A DNA stretch of 6,203 nt from Candidatus Methanoperedentaceae archaeon (GCA_014859785.1 JACUTP010000111.1:1-6203), one strand, 5' to 3'. Positions 1 to 6,053 are shown, counted from the stretch's first letter. A program made the numbers and translations. The notes: a model not told the origin generated them from the letters alone.

Positions 1-918
1 TCAGGAGATGTTGATAACATTGTCGAACGTATAAAGGAAACCGGCCGCGCCGCAATAAAGAACGGCGCCCTCATGGTTAACCTGGAGGATAAGGGCATCC
101 AGAAACCCCTTGTTATACAGCGCTCTGATGGAACAACGTTATACACGACCCGCGACCTTGCATACCATGAATGGAAAGCAGGACAATGCGACAGGATGAT
201 AGACATACTTGGCGCTGACCACAAGCTAATTTCATCCCAGCTGAAAGCCGTCCTTAATATACTCGGAATCAAAGAACCTGAAATCGTGATTTTTGAATTT
301 GTTTCACTGCCTGAAGGTTCAATGAGCACACGGCGGGGTGTCTTTATCCCGGCGGATGACGTACTTGACCAGGTACAGCAGGCTGCATATGAGGAAGTGG
401 CAAAACGCCGCCCTGAAACTGACGAGAAATTCAAGAAGAAAGTATCGGAATTTGTCGGAATCGGTGCTGTGCGGTATGATATTATCAGGGTTTCCCCTGA
501 AAAATCAACAACTTTTGACTGGAAACAGGCACTTGATTTTGAAAAGCAGGGAGCGCCATTTATACAGTATGCACATGCCAGGGCATGCAGTATCATCAAG
601 AACGCAGAGGAAACAGGAATTTTTATCGGGGAATTTGACCCTAACATCCTTGTTGAGGAACAGGAGGTTGCGCTAATCAAGAAACTGGCGGCTTTTGAAA
701 ACGTAATTGACATTGCGGCTCGTGACTTAAAACCCGGTCTTCCTGCCATCTATGCAAGGGAACTTGCCGATGCCTTTAACCAGTTCTACAGGTTCGTGCC
801 TGTACTTTCCGCAGAACCCGAATATGTAAAAGCCAGGCTTGCGCTGGTTGAATGCTCGCGTAGTGTCCTTGCAAATGCCCTTGATACCCTCGGTATAACA
901 GCACCTGAATCCATGTAG
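1..918 (+). CDS. argS: Arginyl-tRNA synthetase, C-terminal part (5' end cut by window edge)
   Basis: ArgRS is a cytoplasmic class I synthetase that charges tRNA-Arg with arginine. The reading frame is open from base 1, so the gene starts upstream; the ATG at 73 is internal. About 305 residues are present, roughly the last half of a usual 550-570 residue enzyme, so the HIGH motif is missing from view. Visible landmarks in order are the catalytic-domain block TTRDLAYH (near nt 133-156), GADHKLISSQLKAVL (near nt 214-258), the KMSKS-equivalent loop GSMSTRRG (nt 316-339), and the DALR anticodon-binding domain opening with PFIQYAHARACSI (near nt 553). The C-terminal ending LGITAPESM is typical of the family. 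The loop lacks the second KMSKS lysine, which is common in ArgRS and not a defect. The stop is TAG, with an in-frame TAA two codons later. The next gene starts 8 bases downstream, suggesting one transcript. Confidence 0.96.
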   Translation, partial: SGDVDNIVERIKETGRAAIKNGALMVNLEDKGIQKPLVIQRSDGTTLYTTRDLAYHEWKAGQCDRMIDILGADHKLISSQLKAVLNILGIKEPEIVIFEFVSLPEGSMSTRRGVFIPADDVLDQVQQAAYEEVAKRRPETDEKFKKKVSEFVGIGAVRYDIIRVSPEKSTTFDWKQALDFEKQGAPFIQYAHARACSIIKNAEETGIFIGEFDPNILVEEQEVALIKKLAAFENVIDIAARDLKPGLPAIYARELADAFNQFYRFVPVLSAEPEYVKARLALVECSRSVLANALDTLGITAPESM

Positions 919-926
919 CTATAACC

Positions 927-1748
927 ATGAAAGCGATTTCAATAGTGGGATATAAGAAATCAGGCAAAACGACACTTGTTGGGCGGCTGGTTTCATCCCT
1001 CAGGAAACACGGCACTGTCGGCACAGTAAAACACCTGCATGAGCATAATATCGAAGGAAAGGGGACAGATACCCAAAAACACACCGCCGCCGGGGCTGAT
1101 GTCGTTGTTGCTGTAACACCGGATGAACTTGTAAAATTCTCAAAAAACAACAACCTGGCAGCGGCTCTTGATGAACTTGCAGATTCAGGAATGGATTTCG
1201 GGGTAGTTGAGGGGTTCAAGGATAGCAGTTTGCCAAAAATAGCACTTGGGGGCATTGAAGCCATAAATACCGTAATGGAACTGGACAAACCTGAAGATGC
1301 GGATATTGACGAACTTGTAAGTATCATTCAGGAATTGCCTGATTACCATACCCTGAATTCACTTGCCAGGAAAATACGTGCATCAAGCAACATACAGAAA
1401 GCCGGTTCAATCGGGACTTTCACCGGAATTGTAAGGGGAATTACAGGCAACACTAAAACCGAATATCTTGAATTTGAGGAATATGCAGGTGTTGCCCGTG
1501 AAAACCTTGATAGAATATGCTCAGAACTTAAAGCGAGGGAAGGAATCGTGGATGTCCTGATGCACCACAGGACAGGAAAAATCCTGGCTGGTGAAGATAT
1601 AGTGTATATCGTCGTGTCAGCAGGACACAGGGAACAGCTTTTCCCGGTTCTTCGGGAAGCAATTGAGCGGCTAAAAAAAGAAGTTCCCATCTGGAAAAAA
1701 GAACACACACTGGAGGGCAATTGGTGGGTTCATGATACCGGGGTTTAA
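927..1748 (+). CDS. moaE: MobB-MoaE fusion: molybdopterin synthase catalytic subunit with N-terminal GTP-binding domain
   Basis: This is a 273-residue two-domain protein of molybdenum/tungsten cofactor synthesis. Residues 1 to about 135 are MobB-like, with P-loop GYKKSGKT at 8-15 and VVEGFK at 93-98. Residues about 145-273 are MoaE-like, the large subunit of molybdopterin synthase that inserts sulfur from MoaD thiocarboxylate into precursor Z. MoaE landmarks are GTFTGIVRG (163-171), AGHREQLF (232-239) and EVPIWKKE (252-259). Lys250 and Lys257 match the spacing of E. coli MoaE active-site lysines 119 and 126. Both domains look intact and the join has no frameshift. The ATG lies 8 bases after the argS stop and has no convincing Shine-Dalgarno site. 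The frame starts directly with the MobB beta strand, so the start is well supported. The MoaD-like partner is not in this window. MobB-MoaE fusions are known in archaea, so this is probably a lineage trait. Confidence 0.95.
   Translation: MKAISIVGYKKSGKTTLVGRLVSSLRKHGTVGTVKHLHEHNIEGKGTDTQKHTAAGADVVVAVTPDELVKFSKNNNLAAALDELADSGMDFGVVEGFKDSSLPKIALGGIEAINTVMELDKPEDADIDELVSIIQELPDYHTLNSLARKIRASSNIQKAGSIGTFTGIVRGITGNTKTEYLEFEEYAGVARENLDRICSELKAREGIVDVLMHHRTGKILAGEDIVYIVVSAGHREQLFPVLREAIERLKKEVPIWKKEHTLEGNWWVHDTGV
1673..1700 (-). terminator. Possible U-tract terminator of the dacZ-lipoprotein transcript, inside moaE
   Basis: On the minus strand, runs of six T (1700-1695) and seven T (1679-1673) lie 57-84 bases beyond the lipoprotein stop codon. 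Archaeal RNA polymerase can terminate at U-rich tracts without a strong hairpin. The runs also encode lysines of moaE on the plus strand (including the active-site region), so their presence may be coincidental. No clear hairpin was seen. Confidence 0.3.
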
Positions 1749-1756
1749 AGAACGTA

Positions 1757-2455
1757 TTATTTATTCCTGATATCCTTTTCCATTATATCACGTTTTTTCT
1801 TCAGCCCATGTATTGTCCTGTAATAATACCCGAATAACACAAGACCGATTATAACAAGTAATGTGAAAAAGTAACCCAGAACCACAGGGGCGCTTTTCTT
1901 ATAGTATTTTACCGATATAACTTTATGTTCAGGATAGGGTTTATCCCACGTAAGGACTTCCCTGCCAGATGAATCCATAGTGATGTTATCAGGCTTCGGG
2001 TTGGCAATACCTAAAAACCGTGAACCTGTTGTGTAATTCTTCGGGAGTAACACCATGACCGTACCGTTCTTTATTAAGGGTCTGGAAAAATCCTGCCCGT
2101 TTTGCTGGGTAAATGCCACAAATCCGGTTAACGGCGAATCAAAATCGAAACGTATGTAACTCTTTCCAAAAACGACTTCCTTCGATACATTAAATGATAC
2201 GTTATTACCTGAATAATCAACTGCTACCGGATTTCTGACGTTCAGGTCACCGGTGTTTCCCATTTCAAACCTTAACTCAGTTGCATTGCTAACACTTTCA
2301 ACCACCTGTACTGATGAAGTGTTAAGATAAAAAACAGTAGTATTGTATAAACCCGGGAGTTCATAATCCTGCGGGTCACCTTCAGGTATTTCAGGGGAAA
2401 CACACCCTGCTACCAGGGTTAACAGGATTATAAAAAAAATAAGGTATGTCCTCAT
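1757..2455 (-). CDS. Membrane-anchored surface lipoprotein of unknown function (DUF5803-like), coupled to dacZ
   Basis: I do not know its function. The layout resembles the archaeal family of uncharacterised proteins labelled DUF5803, which I recall from memory only. The 232-residue protein starts with a hydrophobic signal peptide ending in lipobox LVAGC (residues 14-18, Cys18 the likely lipidated residue). An extracytoplasmic domain of about 170 residues follows, probably beta-rich. One membrane helix spans about 190-212 (VVLGYFFTLLVIIGLVLFGY), and a basic cytoplasmic tail of about 20 residues (KKKRDIMEKDIRNK) ends it. The outer domain carries eight N-X-S/T sequons (Asn38, 45, 57, 85, 89, 130, 140, 157), as expected of a glycosylated archaeal surface protein. 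Its ATG overlaps the dacZ stop by one base (TAATG), so translation is probably coupled. The context suggests a role at the membrane connected with cyclic di-AMP or osmotic/envelope state, but that is inference. Confidence 0.88.
   Translation of the reverse strand: MRTYLIFFIILLTLVAGCVSPEIPEGDPQDYELPGLYNTTVFYLNTSSVQVVESVSNATELRFEMGNTGDLNVRNPVAVDYSGNNVSFNVSKEVVFGKSYIRFDFDSPLTGFVAFTQQNGQDFSRPLIKNGTVMVLLPKNYTTGSRFLGIANPKPDNITMDSSGREVLTWDKPYPEHKVISVKYYKKSAPVVLGYFFTLLVIIGLVLFGYYYRTIHGLKKKRDIMEKDIRNK
1776..1798 (+). terminator. Possible U-tract terminator of the argS-moaE transcript, inside the lipoprotein gene
   Basis: Downstream of the moaE stop (1746-1748) the plus strand has TTTT at 1776-1779 and six T at 1793-1798. 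This fits an archaeal U-rich terminator 30-50 bases past the stop. The tracts also encode the basic lysine tail of the opposing gene, so coding constraint is an alternative explanation. Confidence 0.35.
2432..2439 (-). promoter_or_regulatory. Eight-U tract at the start of the lipoprotein gene, possible internal terminator
   Basis: On the minus strand, eight consecutive T lie 16-23 bases after the A of the lipoprotein ATG, inside the codons for its signal peptide (IFFII). U-runs of this length can stop archaeal RNA polymerase. It could lower expression of the lipoprotein relative to dacZ, but a Phe/Ile-rich signal peptide in AT-rich codons would produce the same run. Confidence 0.25.
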
Positions 2456-3381
2456 TACTGCACCATAATATCAGATTCAATTTTAATTATCTCAAGCGCA
2501 TCCTTGAATACCCGGATGACACCTCCACTTGAGGAAACAGTGATTGCTATTGTTTCGGTATCCCGGGTTATGGCAGCAGCAGAGGCATGTCTTCCACCGA
2601 GCCCCTTCTCCAGGGGTATGTCCTTTGCGTTTATATCAAGATACCTTCCCGCGGCTTTGATCTGACCGTGTTCGGATACTACAAAAACCCCGTCAAGCTG
2701 GGCAAAACTTTTCACGGTTTCCCATGATTCTGGGTTCACTATATCACAGTTTTCTTCGGGTTGCCCCTCGAACGGATTGAGTACAAGCTGGTGTGAGCGC
2801 CTCATAACTTCATCTGAATCGCCTATGATGAAAGCCGTCCCGAACATCTTGCCTTCCCGCCCCTCCGTGGCTATTTCAAGGGATATGTTAAGGATAGCCT
2901 TGATGACCCGCACATCCGCCCTTTCAGTACATTCCTCAAGTTGTTTTATTATTTCATTGGTCGACAGGTCATAAACGATTATGGAATCGTTGTCTTTCAT
3001 GCTGATTATGCCCACTACCAGACCTTCTGTTTCAAGCAGGTTGTTTATGAAGGCAATAACACTTGCATCGCTGATATTCTTTACTTCGCTCTGTATGCGG
3101 TCTTCCATTTTCTCATAAAGTGTTTTGTCACCATCATCAATATACCGCGAGAACTGGTTGACCATTGCCAGTTTCCTTCCTGTAAAAACAAGCACGGGAA
3201 TCCGGGTTGAAATTTCCGGTAGTATCTCCAAAAAAGTGATTATTGCAGATGCGTGAAGTTTTTCTGCTATTTTAATAGCTGACTTCGTAATTACTGAGAT
3301 GTCTCTTTCTGGTTTGATAATGTTTTTTGAGAGCGTATTTTTGTTATGTTTATGGGTATGGTGTTTATTTTTACCTGACAT
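2455..3381 (-). CDS. dacZ: Diadenylate cyclase (cyclic di-AMP synthase), archaeal DacZ type
   Basis: The enzyme condenses two ATP into cyclic di-AMP, a second messenger tied in archaea and bacteria to potassium and osmotic homeostasis. The protein has 308 residues. Residues about 25-160 form an N-terminal alpha/beta domain of the pyruvate kinase C-terminal-like kind typical of archaeal DacZ (ITKSAIKIAEKLHASAIITF). Residues about 165-300 form the DisA_N catalytic domain. Its landmarks are GREGKMFGTAFIIGD (174-188), DGV at 230-232 in place of the usual DGA, GGRHASAAAIT (262-272) in place of the RHR motif, and SSSGG (283-287). There is no transmembrane segment, so it is soluble, and no DisA-type DNA-binding domain. 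The start is fixed: an in-frame TAA lies 18 bases upstream (3397-3399) and no other ATG, GTG or TTG precedes the core. This makes the His/Lys-rich tail (HHTHKHNKN, residues 7-15) real. It is the first gene of a pair with the overlapping lipoprotein. Confidence 0.94.
   Translation of the reverse strand: MSGKNKHHTHKHNKNTLSKNIIKPERDISVITKSAIKIAEKLHASAIITFLEILPEISTRIPVLVFTGRKLAMVNQFSRYIDDGDKTLYEKMEDRIQSEVKNISDASVIAFINNLLETEGLVVGIISMKDNDSIIVYDLSTNEIIKQLEECTERADVRVIKAILNISLEIATEGREGKMFGTAFIIGDSDEVMRRSHQLVLNPFEGQPEENCDIVNPESWETVKSFAQLDGVFVVSEHGQIKAAGRYLDINAKDIPLEKGLGGRHASAAAITRDTETIAITVSSSGGVIRVFKDALEIIKIESDIMVQ
2461..2464 (-). promoter_or_regulatory. Weak Shine-Dalgarno site for the lipoprotein, inside the dacZ 3' end
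   Basis: The minus strand reads GGTG, then 5 bases, then the ATG at 2455-2453. GGTG is part of the archaeal consensus GGAGGTGAT. It lies within the last codons of dacZ and supports the ATG that overlaps the dacZ stop as the true start, together with the immediate signal peptide. Confidence 0.4.
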
Positions 3382-3400
3382 GGTGGATTCCGAAGATTAA

Positions 3401-3417
3401 ATTAATATCTAATTAAT
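3401..3417 (-). promoter_or_regulatory. AT-rich inverted repeat upstream of dacZ, possible operator
   Basis: ATTAAT (3401-3406) and ATTAAT (3412-3417) are separated by 5 bases. ATTAAT is its own reverse complement, so the element has dyad symmetry. It lies between the TATA-like box and the dacZ start, covering the expected transcription start. A regulator bound here could block initiation. AT-rich intergenic DNA yields such matches by chance fairly often. A similar element occurs upstream of acnB. Confidence 0.3.
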
Positions 3418-3424
3418 TATACTG

Positions 3425-3440
3425 TTATATATCTTTTAAG
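3425..3440 (-). promoter_or_regulatory. dacZ: Probable TATA box and BRE of the dacZ-lipoprotein promoter
   Basis: The minus strand reads CTTAAAAGATATATAA across 3440-3425, an A-rich BRE-like stretch followed by a TATA-like box. Transcription would be expected to start about 25 bases downstream, near 3402, giving a leader of about 20 bases before the dacZ ATG. A second, weaker AT-rich candidate lies at 3501-3510 (AATTATATTT on the minus strand). Confidence 0.45.
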
Positions 3441-3546
3441 ATTAAGCCCGGGATTGGATAGGTAACTGTTAAAGTCATACAACACCAGAGTTAATATCAC
3501 AAATATAATTATTGCTCAAGAAGCCATTTCCGGACAGGTCTTACTT
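3435..3546. other. Intergenic region between acnB and dacZ
   Basis: No gene or RNA is supported here. It holds the 3' flank of acnB and the distal part of the dacZ promoter region. On the minus strand I see no U-run of five or more after the acnB stop, and no convincing hairpin, so acnB transcripts may extend into dacZ. The only ORFs read are very short (for example 17 codons) and have no support. Confidence 0.5.
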
Positions 3547-6030
3547 TTAAAAATATTTACTAACAATATCAAAATATTCATCCGGTGTTGGAATCCTGCC
3601 AAGGCTTGAGATTATAGCTGCCAGTTCCGAAGAGCCAAGGTAAACCTGCGCATTCTTCCCCATCCTGTTATCAAAATTACGGGTTGATGTCGAAAAAACA
3701 ACAGCATTATCCTCAACCCTTGCCTGGTTGCCCATACACAGGCTGCATCCCGGGATTTCCATCCTGGCTCCCAGTTTCTCGAATAACGTATACTCGCCGC
3801 TGTTTTTAAGTTCCTTTTCTACAAGTTTTGTAGGCGGGGAAATCCACAATTTTGTCGATATAATGCCAATGCTTTTAAGAATACGGGCAGCTGAGCTGAA
3901 ATGAACAAAACCTGTCATGCATGAGCCAATAAATACCTCATTGATTTTATCACCCGCCACCTCAGAGAGTGGCCTGACATAATCCGGGTCGTTCGGGCAG
4001 GCAAGCAGGGGTTCTGTTATTTGTGACAGGTCTATTTCTATTACCTCTGCATAACAGGCATCGCTGTCTGCTTTTAACAGTTCCGGGCGGGACAGCCACT
4101 CTTGTATTGCGTTTATACGTTTTTCAAGCGCCATTCTCCCGTATCCTTCATCAACCAGGGATTGCAGGATTGTAATATTTTCCCTCAGGAAATCCGCGAC
4201 CTTTTCCTTGGAAAGTGCGAAAACCGCAGCTTCTGCTGAGCGCTCGGCTGATGAATCCGTTATCTCAAAAGCTTCCTGTACTGTCAGGTCAAGACCTTCG
4301 AACTCGATTATCCTGCCATTAAATACGTTTATCTTGTTCTTTTTTTCTATTGTGAGTTTACCCTGTTTAACTGCAAAATACGGCACAGCGTTCACCACGT
4401 CCCTGAGTGTTATGCCATCCCTGAGCCTGCCACTGAACCTGACAAGCACGCTTTCTGGCATGTCAAGGGGCATTATGCCAAGGGCTGCCGCAAATGCAAC
4501 AAGACCGCTTCCTGCCGGAAATGAAATGCCTGTCGGATAACGCGTATGGCTGTCCCCTCCTGTACCAACGGTATCAGGAAGTAACATCCTGTTAAGCCAT
4601 GAGTGGATAATCCCGTCACCGGGTTTCAGCACAACACCACCCCTTTCCCTCATAAACTGAGCAAGTTCGGTGTGCATCTTGCGGTCTTTTTCTGTCGGGT
4701 AGGCGGCAGTATGGCAGAACGACTGCATGACAAGCGGCGCCTCAAATTCTATACATGCCAGTTCCTTAATCTCGTCTGCTGTCATCGGACCTGTGGTATC
4801 CTGTGAACCAACGGTTGTTATTTTCGCAAGTACGGACTGACCCGGGCGTACACCGCCAAAACCGCATGCTTTTCCTACAATCTTCTGTGCAAGTGTAAAT
4901 CCACGGTTTGATGGGGCAGGTTCTACAGGTTTTCGGAAAATATCAATGTATTTTCCTCCCAATACTTCCCTTGCCCTTCCTGTCAGGTCTTTTCCTATCA
5001 AAAGATTGAGCCTTCCTCCTGCCCTGTATTCATCCGGCAGGGTCTCAGGCTCAAGTTTGAACGCTGCCAGTTCATTCCCGTTTTCATCAATAATCCTCCC
5101 GTTTGCAATATCAATCGTAATAACCATACCAGTGTTAAGCTGTGAAACATCACACCTTACAGGCAGTGCGCCGCTGTCCCTTGCCGTATTGAAAAATATG
5201 GGTGCAACCTGGCTTCCAAGAATCACACCTCCTTTTCGCTTGTTGGGAACACCTGGTATATCCTCGCCTATCCACCATACAAGTGAGTTCATGGCAGATT
5301 TCCTGCTGCTTCCTGTACCGACAATATCGGCAACAAAAGCAACAGGGTAGCCCTTATTTTTAAGTCCTGCAATCTCAGGAAGCGCATCCGGATAGCGGGA
5401 CTCAAGCATGGAAAGTGCATGTAATGGTATGTCAGGACGTGTCCCTGCATGTGATGCAGGAGATAAATCGTCTGTGTTTACCTCTCCCTGTACCCTGAAT
5501 ACCGTGACCTTCATTGATTCGGGAAAAGGCGGGTTTGATGTGAACCATTCGCCATTCGCCCAGCTTCCAAGGAGAGATTTTGCGCGCAGGTTGGAGGATG
5601 AAAGTTGTTTTATCCTGTCAAAGAACCCGAAAACCAGAATCGTTTTTGAGAGGGCACGTGCGGCAGCATCCCCGAGTTCATCGTCCTCAAGAAGTTCGAT
5701 AAGCGTTTCAATATTGTAGCCCCCTTTCATCATACCAAGCATTTCCACTGCATGAAGCGGAGTAATAATTCCTGATGACTTCTCGCTAAGGGCAATATAC
5801 CTCAGGAGTTTTGCTTTTTCCAGTGAGGCGGGGTCAACACCCGGAGGAACATGGTTTTCCAGTAATTCAAGTATGGTTTCTTTTTTCCCCTCTGGCGGGT
5901 TAAATACCAGTTCTGAAAGTTCCCTCACCTGTTCAGCATCAAGGGGCAGCGGGGGGAGCCCAAGTTCCTGCCGCTCATCTTTGTGTTTCTGGTAGGATTC
6001 AAGAATGTCTGTGGTCATCGGACTTAACAT
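3547..6030 (-). CDS. acnB: Aconitate hydratase B (bifunctional aconitase / 2-methylisocitrate dehydratase)
   Basis: Aconitase isomerises citrate to isocitrate through cis-aconitate with a [4Fe-4S] cluster; the AcnB family can also hydrate 2-methyl-cis-aconitate. In methanogen relatives it feeds the oxidative branch to 2-oxoglutarate. The protein has 827 residues and is colinear with E. coli AcnB (865). Order: N-terminal helical HEAT-like domain (about 5-160, VPPGVD, GGYNI), swivel domain (about 170-370, NTDDLSPA, GTGSSRKSA at 238-246), then the cluster-binding domains. These contain VGSQDTTGPMT (407-417), SFCHTAAYP (437-445), HSWLNRMLLPDTVGTGGDSHT (476-496) and STSTRNFDNRMG (780-791). Cluster ligands are Cys704 (IGSCMTG), Cys762 and Cys765 (GCSLCMGNQ). 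The E. coli C-terminal extension of about 30 residues is absent. The start is either the ATG at 6030 or the in-frame ATG at 6018; E. coli MLEEYRKH aligns with LESYQKH (residues 10-16), so both fit, and an in-frame stop at 6037-6039 rules out anything longer. Confidence 0.96.
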   Translation of the reverse strand: MLSPMTTDILESYQKHKDERQELGLPPLPLDAEQVRELSELVFNPPEGKKETILELLENHVPPGVDPASLEKAKLLRYIALSEKSSGIITPLHAVEMLGMMKGGYNIETLIELLEDDELGDAAARALSKTILVFGFFDRIKQLSSSNLRAKSLLGSWANGEWFTSNPPFPESMKVTVFRVQGEVNTDDLSPASHAGTRPDIPLHALSMLESRYPDALPEIAGLKNKGYPVAFVADIVGTGSSRKSAMNSLVWWIGEDIPGVPNKRKGGVILGSQVAPIFFNTARDSGALPVRCDVSQLNTGMVITIDIANGRIIDENGNELAAFKLEPETLPDEYRAGGRLNLLIGKDLTGRAREVLGGKYIDIFRKPVEPAPSNRGFTLAQKIVGKACGFGGVRPGQSVLAKITTVGSQDTTGPMTADEIKELACIEFEAPLVMQSFCHTAAYPTEKDRKMHTELAQFMRERGGVVLKPGDGIIHSWLNRMLLPDTVGTGGDSHTRYPTGISFPAGSGLVAFAAALGIMPLDMPESVLVRFSGRLRDGITLRDVVNAVPYFAVKQGKLTIEKKNKINVFNGRIIEFEGLDLTVQEAFEITDSSAERSAEAAVFALSKEKVADFLRENITILQSLVDEGYGRMALEKRINAIQEWLSRPELLKADSDACYAEVIEIDLSQITEPLLACPNDPDYVRPLSEVAGDKINEVFIGSCMTGFVHFSSAARILKSIGIISTKLWISPPTKLVEKELKNSGEYTLFEKLGARMEIPGCSLCMGNQARVEDNAVVFSTSTRNFDNRMGKNAQVYLGSSELAAIISSLGRIPTPDEYFDIVSKYF

Positions 6031-6035
6031 GCAGG

Positions 6036-6053
6036 ATTAATCTATTAATTTAA
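6036..6053 (-). promoter_or_regulatory. acnB: AT-rich dyad and TATA-like element upstream of acnB
   Basis: ATTAAT (6036-6041), two bases, then ATTAAT (6044-6049). On the minus strand the stretch 6053-6044 (TTAAATTAATA) could serve as a TATA-like box. If so, transcription would begin near 6023, between the two candidate ATGs, which would favour the ATG at 6018 and a nearly leaderless message. The element could also be an operator like the one upstream of dacZ. No Shine-Dalgarno site precedes either ATG. Confidence 0.3.

Noticed and set aside
73..75. ATG at 73 as the argS start
   Set aside because: The same frame is open to base 1 and encodes ArgRS-like sequence (IKNGAL before VNLEDKG); the ATG is internal to the catalytic domain.
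322..339. Missing lysines in the ArgRS KMSKS loop (MSTRRG) as a sign of an inactive enzyme
   Set aside because: Many functional ArgRS enzymes lack the canonical motif, and the rest of the domain is well conserved.
776..1327. Minus-strand open frame of 183 codons across the argS/moaE junction
   Set aside because: It is antisense to two well-supported genes, is serine-rich in the manner of a complement-frame artefact and matches no family I know.
1343..1720. Minus-strand open frames opposite moaE (1343-1720 and 1528-1710)
   Set aside because: They are antisense shadows of conserved MoaE sequence with no start signals or recognisable motifs.
2777..3210. Plus-strand open frames opposite dacZ (2777-2974 and 2941-3210)
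   Set aside because: They lie antisense to the conserved DacZ domains and show no ribosome site or family features.
3382..3546. A small RNA, riboswitch or short gene upstream of dacZ
   Set aside because: No stable hairpin series, conserved riboswitch core or supported short ORF was found; promoter elements explain the AT-rich part.
4208..5719. Four plus-strand open frames opposite acnB
   Set aside because: All are antisense to highly conserved aconitase blocks; their composition is what reverse-complemented coding sequence gives.
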